Assembly (NCBI RefSeq): GCF_900155685.1
Contig: NZ_LT732548.1
Location: forward strand, 3,526,686-3,590,685
Direction: 5' to 3'
Source of the DNA: Paenibacillus bouchesdurhonensis
GTDB taxonomy: Bacteria; Bacillota; Bacilli; Paenibacillales; Paenibacillaceae
Length of the DNA stretch: 64,000 nt
The number at the start of each line of letters is the position of its first letter. The stretch's first letter is position 1. Shown here in pieces: positions 56,001-63,554 of this stretch. A model generated the notes under the pieces. That model was not told the origin of the DNA. It was given only the letters and a program-made list of their open reading frames with translations, and ran no database searches. A program made the translations under genes and the position numbers.

Positions 56001-57512
56001 AGTGTCCTTTAACTCCTTTGATACAATTGGCCGATCTGTGATATGGAGAGCCGGATCAATTTCTCTCAAGCTGTTTTGTAATGTCTCACGAGCACTTACA
56101 AGTCCCGCAAGTTGCTCATCGAATCCATTTTCTGCTTTCCACGATGGAACGGCACCTACCTCATCCATAAAACCATTATCCACTCGCTCCCGCGCCAGTT
56201 GGTACAAATCTTTATTTGAGGGAACCCTTCCGTTCACCCTATAGAACTCCTGGTACCAAAGCGGATTTTCAGAAATACGCCCCGCCCGTCCTATCACTTC
56301 TCCCGCCGCATCCCTCTGCAGGCTTCCTTGTTGTACCCCTTGTCGGCTATCACGGGACTCCTTCAGATACTTATACTCATCGATCACGCGCTGTTCATAT
56401 TTCATATTCAGATCATTAATTGCGTTATCGATCTCACCCAACCCTAATCTACCCTCGCTAGCGTTCGCCGCTGCCGCCCTGGTTGCAGGGGTAGCCTCTG
56501 GAAGATCAAAGGTATATGGGTTAACCACCGGCTCTGTGCCTGCCGGAAGCGTTGACCGTTCAGCAGCGGACGCCATGCGAGTATCCTTTCTACCCTCAGG
56601 CAATGCGAGGATCTCTGCAATCTCACTCTCAGGGATGCCGTTTTTCTTGAATAGTTTAGATAGTCCCAAGCCCGCTGCTCTAAAGCCCACTCCTAAGGCG
56701 CCCCCAATGCCGCCGCCTAGTGCAGTTTCCGCGAGTGTTCCCGCATCATCCTGTCCCGTCATGCGGGCAAACGCTGCTCCCTGCATTGCTCCTGCGCCCG
56801 CTTCCCTCAAACCTTCCCTCGTCAGCGCCTGAGCTGTTTGAGGTTTAATCAGTTTGCTCAGTTGGTTTGCTGCGGCTTGTTCGGCCTTCATTCCGAGTGG
56901 CGACATCAAAACTTTATCCGCTACCCCATAAGTGCCGGCAATCGGTCCCGTATTAAACGGCGCTCCTGTCGGAGTAAATACGCTTGCCACGGATCCGGTG
57001 ATGTCTGCCGTTATATCCGCCACCTTGCTTCCAGTTTCCGGCTGGATCGTTACGGGATTTCCACCAGACATGACTGAGTCCGCCTGGTGGCCAATCCGAG
57101 AAGCAAAGTTCCCCACAGGATTCCCCCGAGTTATCCAGTTCATCGCACTAGCAAAGTACTTGGCTGGGTTATAAGGGCTTAGTGTGTCGTAATACTCCTT
57201 GTTCTTTTCGTACTCAGTTAATGGCTTCGCTTCTGACTGGGTCTTAGCAGCCTGTTGGTTTTTCATCGCAGCATCATACATAGCTGCATTAACTAGATTC
57301 ATTGGCGTAACAGAACCGTACTTTGCTTGTAACTCAGGCATTGGCGTTCCGCTATCGGGTCTTGTATCAATGGTTCTATTTCTGACGCTATCAAACATAC
57401 TCGACTGCATCTCAGGCGTGGCAGTCGGCGAAGACAGCCGTTGATATACCCGCTCCCTTGCTTCTTCACCTTGTTTTATTCTGTTCCTGACACCATCGAA
57501 CTGACTTGCCAT
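53094..57512 (-). CDS. very large prophage protein, internal-virion / polyvalent type
   Basis: 1472 residues. The N-terminal third is polar, with a Gly/Ala-rich segment near 225-290 (LGGGIGGALGVGFRAAGLGL). The middle holds charged helical stretches. The C-terminal part (about 990-1200) has LTTGSNPVFSLTRNLFRDIPQAY, like the large polyvalent protein domains of phage internal proteins, a hydrophobic segment near 1170 (SILAITIPTLALYAI), and a coiled-coil tail. In podoviruses such giants are ejected with the DNA and help it cross the envelope. AAGGTGGTG precedes the ATG. It lies between the muralytic gene and the lysis genes on the late strand. Function is inferred from size, position and composition. 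Confidence 0.6.
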   Translation of the reverse strand: MASQFDGVRNRIKQGEEARERVYQRLSSPTATPEMQSSMFDSVRNRTIDTRPDSGTPMPELQAKYGSVTPMNLVNAAMYDAAMKNQQAAKTQSEAKPLTEYEKNKEYYDTLSPYNPAKYFASAMNWITRGNPVGNFASRIGHQADSVMSGGNPVTIQPETGSKVADITADITGSVASVFTPTGAPFNTGPIAGTYGVADKVLMSPLGMKAEQAAANQLSKLIKPQTAQALTREGLREAGAGAMQGAAFARMTGQDDAGTLAETALGGGIGGALGVGFRAAGLGLSKLFKKNGIPESEIAEILALPEGRKDTRMASAAERSTLPAGTEPVVNPYTFDLPEATPATRAAAANASEGRLGLGEIDNAINDLNMKYEQRVIDEYKYLKESRDSRQGVQQGSLQRDAAGEVIGRAGRISENPLWYQEFYRVNGRVPSNKDLYQLARERVDNGFMDEVGAVPSWKAENGFDEQLAGLVSARETLQNSLREIDPALHITDRPIVSKELKDTRIEPRGERRPSTTPYQPEQPGTSKMDPRRQEISDRLASGGNLSPEDIDYILASEPRPNPVKGENIEPKIETPKFPEVDPNAEPILNPSQFEEHSGVGISPFSKTNPYDSLRTDTRSQLVSRQKREFKGLTANADKLYTALIDDLHPLNQQDKILENVMGEKLPSSHRIHDTGLASRGADVVAKQIITEGLVDAKGQVVGKSLKSILAPLKPLMKRNKHIYVDFEDYLLNKHAITRYERGEKVFRDGLNWTPDYGARKVSEYERMFPEFKEMSEGLYEFQNQVAQKWLVDTGMIPQDMLDSWIEKNPWYVPNKRYFSDLEKTGKGFGGKKRGYGNQSNPVKAYQKGGSQRLIISPIEAMIENVDAFVKSAKRNKVMQQYVKNIERAPDEFEPWAEIVKQPERPEDIAKIVLDEGGLEELLFRFSADFDKAMQRTQLDKDNIVRALVDGNPVHVQIKDKQLLSALTALGPEQSGFLLQTIGKLTNTMKLLTTGSNPVFSLTRNLFRDIPQAYIASKTTNNPFTFMADLASAAVDIGMKRGAYKDFLNIGGGHASAIAADRNLLQQSKNAVLPLSGGTRLHRGLRDGFENLLNAVEVAPRLSEFKRVQAQGGDLQAALMAAQDLTVNFKRRGALSGEVDKVFPYFNAAIQGIDKTLRTYRDDPAKALVKSILAITIPTLALYAINRDDPNYQKLSNRTKDAFMLIPRGDGKFIKIAKPQEQGTIFSDIPERLLRMFAEEDPGAFRDFADRIRTTLIPPGISGVTGDRGVIGGVVGDTILGPFVDVLANESWSGAPVVPGHLQQLSPGLQADANTTWPARKLGELTYGTPFEVSPKELDYLAKQYTGWIGQFGQPLLSSGGDAGYALSQQMTADPVFSNDLSTEFYHYKEKLDQAYNDRELKQLPEWYNDPLRKRLNKISQNMSSVRKQMRDVQNDKSLSNKDKRERLRALQERINEMAEAGNSLAREIVPY

Positions 57513-57526
57513 CTAAAATCACCACC

Positions 57527-58108
57527 TTATCCCAACATTCTCAAAGCGTCGTTGAGCTCGTTACCGAATCGCTTTACTACGCCGTTTCTAACTGCGCTTG
57601 AAGATGAACTGAAGTACTTCATGCCGTTCTTAGCACCGCGCTCAGCATACAGTTTTTTAAGGATGTACTCGTCTGAGTCCATCGGTGTAATGCCGGCAGC
57701 CTTAACAATCTTACTTACGCTTCCTGATCCGTGCTGCACCGCAGTTGACCAAATCGCATTTTGAACGGCAAGTGTGCGTTTGGACACGTCCAGGCCGTTG
57801 TTCTTAATCAAGGATTTCGCAGCCGGGTCATAGTACTTTTGTTGAATAAAATTGTGCTGATACTGGCCAAAGTTTTTATTGTTCACCGCGACCTTCTTCC
57901 AAGCTGTATCGAAAGCGAGTGTGCCCGGAGTCTTTCCGGACAGTTCTTTATAAGCAGCCTTATCAATGTTCTTGAGATAATTGACGAATTCTTTTGCCGA
58001 TCCTGACTTTTCCGTTAGTTGATATGTCCCGTAGCTAGCGCCGCCGATGTCTCCAGGCGTACGGGCTATCGTGGCCGCGTTTCCGCTTGACTCGTACTTA
58101 GCTGACAA
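57527..58108 (-). CDS. prophage peptidoglycan-hydrolase domain (probable frameshift partner)
   Basis: 193 residues from a TTG. The sequence SAKYESSGN...GGASYGTYQLTEKSGSAKEFVNYL is typical of tail-associated or VgrG-related muralytic domains. There is no usable ribosome site at the TTG. The frame is open upstream, reading PTAASGALGSLSAKYE, back to a run of nine A in the preceding gene. It is therefore probably made as the end of a fusion of about 701 residues by a -1 frameshift. It may open the cell wall during DNA entry. Confidence 0.7.
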   Translation of the reverse strand: MSAKYESSGNAATIARTPGDIGGASYGTYQLTEKSGSAKEFVNYLKNIDKAAYKELSGKTPGTLAFDTAWKKVAVNNKNFGQYQHNFIQQKYYDPAAKSLIKNNGLDVSKRTLAVQNAIWSTAVQHGSGSVSKIVKAAGITPMDSDEYILKKLYAERGAKNGMKYFSSSSSAVRNGVVKRFGNELNDALRMLG

Positions 58109-58118
58109 AGAACCTAAA

Positions 58119-58167
58119 GCCCCACTGGCGGCCGTGGGGCGTTTCAGTTTCCCGGGTGTTTTTTTTT
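58119..58167 (-). promoter_or_regulatory. candidate programmed -1 frameshift site
   Basis: Leftward: nine A (58167-58159) read TAC AAA AAA AAA CAC in the upstream frame, four codons before its stop. Eighteen bases later GCCCCAC (58140-58134 on the minus strand) pairs perfectly with GTGGGGC (58125-58119). Slipping back one base on the A run enters the open frame of the hydrolase domain. Confidence 0.6.
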
Positions 58168-59631
58168 GTAGTTCTCAATTTCGGTTTTGGTCATGCCGAG
58201 TGAAGAAAGTATTTGCAACGTCTCTGCATCGGACAAACCTGCATCTACTACATTCAAGAACATCTGCTCACGCTTAGTAGGGTCTTGGGTGATTCGATCG
58301 CCTACTTTCTCTTGGATACCTTTGTTATCTTGGAAAACTGGCTCCGTGTAGAGAGACTGCATGCTCTGCAGGATTTGGTTCGCCGTTAACCCCCCTCGGG
58401 AAGATCCAGACGGATTCATCATTTCCCAATCTAATGCCGCCCACTGGCGGGCGTTATCGTCAGCAGAAAGCGCGAGACGAGCCTGGTCAATGCTTAAGCC
58501 GCCGAGCTGCACTTGTCTACTAAGAGCATGCTGTAAGCCGAATTGATTAACGTCCTGATCAAATTGCATTTTCCACTGCTCGTCTCTGATCTGATCACGA
58601 ACTTTCTGATATGCAAATTGATCTTGAGCGAATTGCTGGTCGAACTGTTGTCCTTGACGTTGCATATCGAGTTGCTGTCCGGCTAATGTCCTAACACCCG
58701 GGTTAGCCCTTGCGGCATCAGCATAGCTCACGTTAGCCCCATACAAGCTAGAATCTATACCCATGCGCTCTAGCTGATTGCGTAACGTCTCTGCCTGCCT
58801 TGCAAACTCTGCCCGATCTTGTGCGTTGCTCGATGCACCCCATTGCTGCTTAAGATTCAGAATCTGATCTATGGCCTGTCTGGCTTCGGTAGGCAAATAG
58901 TTCCCAGTAAGCTGCGCTTCCGTAATCGGCTTCTGGAAATACTCGTTATCCTGCAGGCCATACAGATTAGTTAAGTTCCCAAGCGCATCTTGACCAACCC
59001 CGTAATTGAGTTGCTGGACTTGTAGGCTTCGATTAGCATCGTCATTGTATCGCTGGTAAGCCTGCTGCATAAGTGCCGGTACCAAGTTATTCGCGATACT
59101 CGCCATAGCATTGGTTCCAATCTGATTAGCTACAGACTCGCTCCAGGAAGACATACCTTGTCCACTGGCGCGAAGCATAGCGTTCGTGTCTCTTTGCTGG
59201 CTCTCGACATTTCGCTTTGCCTCGGCGAGCTGTGACTGGTAAGCCGGATCACTATTTTGGTCATAGACGAACGGATCCGGTGCAGTGAATTGGAACTCGG
59301 CTTGCCTATTAATAAAATCATTCATCCTATTGAGCGTATCCTGTGTCGGGCTCGATGGCGGCGTATAGGTGGCCTGTGGTGAGCTGGTGACATTCGAAGC
59401 AGCTTGCACCATAGGGGCTTGGTACCCCAGGTTAACATTCAAGTATTTCTGCTGTGCGGATGTATCCAAGCCCTGCGCCTTCCTACTCTCGATTACTCCT
59501 AAGGTACGATCTATTTCACTTTGTTTGTACGCCGGACTGTTAGCAACATTCTGCTGATTTTGTATAATGCCTTGTTTGCCCTTTTTGTCTGCGGTACCGT
59601 AGTTAATACCGCCGTATCCTAAGTTAGCCAT
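58144..59631 (-). CDS. Gln/Asn-rich prophage structural protein
   Basis: 495 residues from the ATG at 59631, directly after AAGGAGGTGTCAC. It is rich in Gln, Asn and Ala with long helical, coiled-coil-like stretches (LAEAKRNVESQQRDTNAML, QQFDQQFAQDQFAYQKVRD) and no signal peptide or membrane helix. I recognise no family, but the composition resembles internal or ejection proteins of podoviruses. The codons just before the stop are AAA AAA AAA CAC, and the frame one base back continues into the hydrolase domain, so a longer product is likely. Confidence 0.65.
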   Translation of the reverse strand: MANLGYGGINYGTADKKGKQGIIQNQQNVANSPAYKQSEIDRTLGVIESRKAQGLDTSAQQKYLNVNLGYQAPMVQAASNVTSSPQATYTPPSSPTQDTLNRMNDFINRQAEFQFTAPDPFVYDQNSDPAYQSQLAEAKRNVESQQRDTNAMLRASGQGMSSWSESVANQIGTNAMASIANNLVPALMQQAYQRYNDDANRSLQVQQLNYGVGQDALGNLTNLYGLQDNEYFQKPITEAQLTGNYLPTEARQAIDQILNLKQQWGASSNAQDRAEFARQAETLRNQLERMGIDSSLYGANVSYADAARANPGVRTLAGQQLDMQRQGQQFDQQFAQDQFAYQKVRDQIRDEQWKMQFDQDVNQFGLQHALSRQVQLGGLSIDQARLALSADDNARQWAALDWEMMNPSGSSRGGLTANQILQSMQSLYTEPVFQDNKGIQEKVGDRITQDPTKREQMFLNVVDAGLSDAETLQILSSLGMTKTEIENYKKKHPGN

Positions 59632-59678
59632 GTGACACCTCCTTATAGGCATAAAAAAGAGCCCTGCTGAGAGGACTC

Positions 59679-59918
59679 CTACCATCTTACTTTTTTATAA
59701 ATAGCATGACCGATTATTATAAATGAAATCACTATACCGGGTTCACCTAGAAGGAAGTACGGACTTCCCAAAACTGATACTGTGAATACATAACAAAAGA
59801 ACTTATAGAATTTTGATTCTGAAAACTCATATTCAGAGAAAACATATTCTATAAGAAAATAAATACACAAATGCACGACAAGAACGAGGATATATTCTCC
59901 TACATAAGGGAACGTCAT
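59679..59918 (-). CDS. small membrane protein in the prophage
   Basis: 79 residues with two or three membrane helices (EYILVLVVHLCIYFLIEYVF, FFCYVFTVSVLGSPYFLL, IVISFIIIGHAIY). The ATG overlaps the stop of the preceding secreted-protein gene by four bases (ATGA), so the two are coupled. No known family. Its position between tail genes suggests a cargo (moron) gene pair. Confidence 0.5.
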   Translation of the reverse strand: MTFPYVGEYILVLVVHLCIYFLIEYVFSEYEFSESKFYKFFCYVFTVSVLGSPYFLLGEPGIVISFIIIGHAIYKKVRW

Positions 59919-60529
59919 TTCTGCAAATCGGCTAATTCAACCTTCAAGGATTCAAGTTGTTGTTTGTATGTTGGGAGGTTTGTTTCAGCATCTTTTAATA
60001 CCTTTCTTAGGTTATCGGCTTTTTCAACATACATATCGTATGTCTGTTTATCATATAGCTCTGAACCAAGATCCCAAGACTTCTCTATAATTTCTTTCAT
60101 GGACTCCATGTCTTCAATAGCGCCCTCTGATCTTTCTTTATTTACTAATATCTCTTCTGCGTTTCTGATCTTCTTGTTGAGTTCGCTAATCTGAGCATTT
60201 AAATTTTGGATTTGAGCGGATTTGTCATTCGGCTTCGGGATATCGTTACCAGCAGATTCTGATCCACTGGATAGAACAACCTCTTTGTTGTCCACCTTTA
60301 CCACTTCCATTCCCAATTCATTTGCAGCTGCCCGCAACGGGACATAAGTCGTACCGTCGATTACTGCCCCTTGTCCTATTGATTTGTCATCAAGTTTAAC
60401 AGACAAGACATTACCTACCTTGCTTCCAAGTAGTTTTGAAGCCGCGGCTTCTAGTTTTGGAGCATATGATATGGACAACCCAAGTACGAGACCTAGCAAT
60501 ATAAGTGAGATACTTTTAAACTTTCTCAT
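59915..60529 (-). CDS. secreted protein with copper-amine-oxidase-like stalk domain
   Basis: 204 residues from the ATG at 60529, after AAGGGGTG. A signal peptide (residues 1-29) precedes a stalk domain (about 35-85; LGSKVGNVLSVKLDD, GTTYVPLRAAANELG), the repeat used by many Paenibacillus surface proteins. A long coiled coil ends it (about 95-204; IQNLNAQISELNKKIRNAEE). Host-type surface proteins are unexpected among phage tail genes. With its coupled membrane partner it may alter the lysogen surface, for example to exclude other phages. Confidence 0.65.
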   Translation of the reverse strand: MRKFKSISLILLGLVLGLSISYAPKLEAAASKLLGSKVGNVLSVKLDDKSIGQGAVIDGTTYVPLRAAANELGMEVVKVDNKEVVLSSGSESAGNDIPKPNDKSAQIQNLNAQISELNKKIRNAEEILVNKERSEGAIEDMESMKEIIEKSWDLGSELYDKQTYDMYVEKADNLRKVLKDAETNLPTYKQQLESLKVELADLQK

Positions 60530-60580
60530 ATTGGCACCCCTTGTGTAATAATTTGGCACCATTATATCACACTAATTGCC

Positions 60581-61288
60581 CTATGGCTTATCCATTTTAG
60601 AATCAAGCTTTTGAAGTAAAGACTTCCCGTCGTCCAAGTCAAACAGTTGGCTAAACGAAACATACACCCCACCCAAATACCCCGGTTGTAGATTTATTCT
60701 ATCCTGAACATTTATAGTAAGTCTCCCAGAAGATGAGATTAAAGAATGGGAGCTTTGCTGGTATAGGTATAGCCTTTGCCCCTGATCATTGACAGATATT
60801 TCAGGAGATCCGACAGGGCCGTTTGAGTCAACTGCAGCATACTTGTTGGCCGACGAAGAAGCTTTGAACATATTACTCGTATTACTCATTTCAGCTCGCG
60901 GGTAATATCTGCTCGTAGCGATATACGATCCAAAGATATCAACTGCCTCGATTAACCCTGCAATAATATGCCCTAAATTTGCGCTAATCGCAGATAGCTC
61001 ATTTACTGTAATCTTCTCCGCGGTCACAGCGCCTGCCTGAAGCTTGCTTGTTGAAACTGAGTTAGCTTGAAGCTTGTCTGTAGTAATAGCCTCGGCTTTA
61101 ATATTCTTTGCTTCGATCCCTTCCGCACGGATGTTGTCAAAGGCCACGTTCCCATTAAGGATAAACTCTAGATCCTTAGCCATCTTCGCTGCGGTATTTG
61201 CGAGCTGCTTCACGTAATCTAAAATTACCGCAACATCTTCTGTCTGTGGTGGCCCTGACATCCGTGGAGAGTCGGTCCATAGAGACAT
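60581..61288 (-). CDS. prophage tail-fibre-like protein
   Basis: 235 residues. The middle (about 50-100) is a run of short repeats (AEGIEAKNIKAEAITTDKLQ, SVSTSKLQAGAVTAEKITVN) of the type that forms trimeric beta-helical fibre shafts. A beta-rich C-terminal part ends in a short coiled coil (DLDDGKSLLQKLDSKM). It lies 12 bases after the head-tail protein gene. Probably a tail fibre or appendage subunit. Confidence 0.6.
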   Translation of the reverse strand: MSLWTDSPRMSGPPQTEDVAVILDYVKQLANTAAKMAKDLEFILNGNVAFDNIRAEGIEAKNIKAEAITTDKLQANSVSTSKLQAGAVTAEKITVNELSAISANLGHIIAGLIEAVDIFGSYIATSRYYPRAEMSNTSNMFKASSSANKYAAVDSNGPVGSPEISVNDQGQRLYLYQQSSHSLISSSGRLTINVQDRINLQPGYLGGVYVSFSQLFDLDDGKSLLQKLDSKMDKP

Positions 61289-61300
61289 TAAATCTACCTC

Positions 61301-62698
61301 CTAGTAAAGCGGCAATTGTCTTGTTTGCCGCGTAAATTCATGTATTCGTACCCGTCCGCTTCCGCTGAACTTAACCCTGATCCAGTTCTCCCTGGCGAAG
61401 CTGGCCACTGGAATAATGACTCTCCGCACCTGAGTTCCCCCGCCAGTTAGAGACTGAACCAGCTTCCAATCCTCGCCAGTGATCGACGATGATAGGTGAA
61501 TCTGCATTGTGCCTGTCAGCTCAACGACGACCCACAGCTTATACCAACGCATCTTCTGAGCGGCAGAACCGCCGTTAAACGGTTTGGATTCAACTGACCA
61601 AGGAATAGCATTTCCGGCATCTGTTGTGCCCTCCAGCCGAAGCACGCGCCCCCTGGCGTCGCCGATATAAAACTTGTCGCCTATAGTTACAAAACAGGTA
61701 GCCTGAATACCGCTCCACTTGCTCCACGCTTGCACACCAGGACGCGGATCGTAAACAAGCATCTTGTCAGAAGGGATATTGAAATAAAGTTTCCGGCCGT
61801 CACTGCCGGCTGCTGATTGAGCATTGATCCCACTCAGGAACTTCCCCACGATATCCGAAAAACTTTTCTCCGGAGGCATACCGCCGCCGTACTCATATAT
61901 CCCGGTTCCGTGCATGAAACGCATGAATCCCTCTTGCGTGATGGCAGCCTTATGGTTTACCAGACCTGTATCCTCGGTGATCTGCTTCGTGTTAAAGTCA
62001 GACGGCAAGGATCCATATAACTCATGCAGGCTCCCCGGCATGCCGATCGTCAGTTTGGATAGGCTGCCCGATAGCATATTGATATCCTCACCCCGCTGAG
62101 ACTCTATCTTTTTACGATAGCTGTCGTCCAGGTTTCCCGTAAACTTATCCCAGGATGTGGGGTTATCCAATGTACAAGCCCACAACTCTTTCCCCACCGC
62201 GCACCATAACCTATTTTGGTACGTGGTCATATACTTACCCTTCTGCGGCGCACCACTCAAATTTGAAACGGAAGAACCGTCATACCGCTTTACCGGATCT
62301 ACGCCATTGCAGGCAATCAGATTAACATCAGATAGATTCCCTTGAAAATTCGTAAATGACCATTCTACCGATGTGTTGAACCCGCTTGCTAATGTACTCC
62401 ATGAAGATCCATTCCATCTGCGCCAAGTCCCATCGTTAAAGACGGCATGCAGTTCACGATCTTTCCATACACCCATCCCGAGTACCTTAGTACCATATGA
62501 GCCGATAACAGAATAACCCGGCCTCGTCGAAATGGCCGGGTAGTCATCCGTGGTCATATTATTCATGTCGGTGAAAAAGCTGTCTCCGATCGTCAAGGGG
62601 TCAAATGTATTCAGCCCCTTAAACTCTCTAATCGGTATAGGCTGCATCAGCCCCGGTAAGGGTTGATAGTTAACCGGCCCATACTGTACTGGCTTCAT
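61301..62698 (-). CDS. prophage head-closure / tail protein, P22 gp10-like
   Basis: 465 residues, beta-rich with repeated W-rich blades (LHAVFNDGTWRRWNGSSWST, QNRLWCAVGKELWACTL, KFYIGDARGRVLRLEG), like the propeller-type stabilisation proteins of podoviruses that plug the portal after packaging. The assignment rests on fold-like pattern and on position right after the adaptor gene, which it overlaps by one base (TAATG). Confidence 0.55.
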   Translation of the reverse strand: MKPVQYGPVNYQPLPGLMQPIPIREFKGLNTFDPLTIGDSFFTDMNNMTTDDYPAISTRPGYSVIGSYGTKVLGMGVWKDRELHAVFNDGTWRRWNGSSWSTLASGFNTSVEWSFTNFQGNLSDVNLIACNGVDPVKRYDGSSVSNLSGAPQKGKYMTTYQNRLWCAVGKELWACTLDNPTSWDKFTGNLDDSYRKKIESQRGEDINMLSGSLSKLTIGMPGSLHELYGSLPSDFNTKQITEDTGLVNHKAAITQEGFMRFMHGTGIYEYGGGMPPEKSFSDIVGKFLSGINAQSAAGSDGRKLYFNIPSDKMLVYDPRPGVQAWSKWSGIQATCFVTIGDKFYIGDARGRVLRLEGTTDAGNAIPWSVESKPFNGGSAAQKMRWYKLWVVVELTGTMQIHLSSSITGEDWKLVQSLTGGGTQVRRVIIPVASFARENWIRVKFSGSGRVRIHEFTRQTRQLPLY

Positions 62699-63252
62699 TA
62701 ACTACCGCCTCCCTGATAGTTCTGCGCTGCGACATTCCAAGCCGCTTTATATTCGTTTTCGTAGTTCGCCGCCTTCACGTTGTCATCCTGTGTCTTGGCC
62801 AAATAAGCCGCAAGGGCAGGAATGTAAGTCCAGTGATACTCTTCTGGCGCGTCAGGCGGCTGCAGTAGGTTAGACGATGCGTAATTAGTTGTCGCTATTC
62901 TCCTATAACGCAGAACTCCCTGCAGATCGGAATAGGGTGCAGGGTAGACCGATAGGGTATGGGTTGAATCATCAAAGCTGTAGGCATTCTGTGCAGGTGT
63001 TACGCCATCACGATCTAAGCTTTGGTAACGAAACATCCCAATCATAAGGAGGTCGATATTCTTAGCTCGTACATCTACAGGCAAAACATAATCCTGCTGC
63101 GCAGCCGCGCATGAAAATTTTGCAATCTTCGGAATCTTAACCACGTTGAAAAAATCCTGATTGATCGCATTTAGAGAGATAAGCTTATCAGCAGCCGGCA
63201 CTTCATTTGGCACGAGCAGATCAGCTTCGCCGATGATCTCACCGATATTCAC
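62698..63252 (-). CDS. prophage head-tail adaptor-like protein
   Basis: 184 residues. A helical N-terminus (IGEIIGEADLLVPNEVPAAD) is followed by a beta part and a C-terminal helical segment (HWTYIPALAAYLAKTQDDN, YENEYKAAWNVAA). Pattern and size fit phage connector or adaptor proteins that bind the portal ring. AAAGGAGTTG lies upstream. It overlaps the gp10-like gene by one base. Confidence 0.55.
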   Translation of the reverse strand: MNIGEIIGEADLLVPNEVPAADKLISLNAINQDFFNVVKIPKIAKFSCAAAQQDYVLPVDVRAKNIDLLMIGMFRYQSLDRDGVTPAQNAYSFDDSTHTLSVYPAPYSDLQGVLRYRRIATTNYASSNLLQPPDAPEEYHWTYIPALAAYLAKTQDDNVKAANYENEYKAAWNVAAQNYQGGGS

Positions 63253-63279
63253 ACTTCAACAACTCCTTTCGCGGAGAAT

Positions 63280-63311
63280 AATAAGCACGCCCTGTCAAGA
63301 ATGTGCTTATT
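63280..63311. other. hairpin between two prophage genes
   Basis: AATAAGCAC (63280-63288) pairs perfectly with GTGCTTATT (63303-63311) around 14 bases. Neither side has a full T run. It may attenuate transcription or stabilise mRNA ends between the small gene at 63326 and the adaptor gene. Confidence 0.4.
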
Positions 63312-63325
63312 TGCGTAGTTTCGTC

Positions 63326-63550
63326 CTAGACCGCACTAATTAATTTAAGATTTCTACCTACCTCTTTTTGCGGAACGTGGCTACTTACTACTTTCTCGGC
63401 TATGTCGTACTCACTCTCGTCAACACTAACCACAGTAAGGCTCGCTGTCCCATCAGTAAGTTTGTCAAAGGTAACTTGGGGCCTTATGCCGACTTGTACA
63501 AATTCATCCATTAACTGATTAGGATTTACATTTGATAACTTGAACTCCAC
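63326..63550 (-). CDS. small prophage protein, unknown
   Basis: 74 residues from the GTG at 63550, which follows AGGGGGT at a good distance; the ribosome site lies inside the end of the preceding gene. The sequence begins VEFKLSNVNPNQLMDEFVQVG and has mixed helix and strand pattern, with no recognised family. An ATG further upstream in the same frame would overlap the preceding gene by 50 bases. Confidence 0.5.
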   Translation of the reverse strand: MEFKLSNVNPNQLMDEFVQVGIRPQVTFDKLTDGTASLTVVSVDESEYDIAEKVVSSHVPQKEVGRNLKLISAV

Positions 63551-63554
63551 CCTT

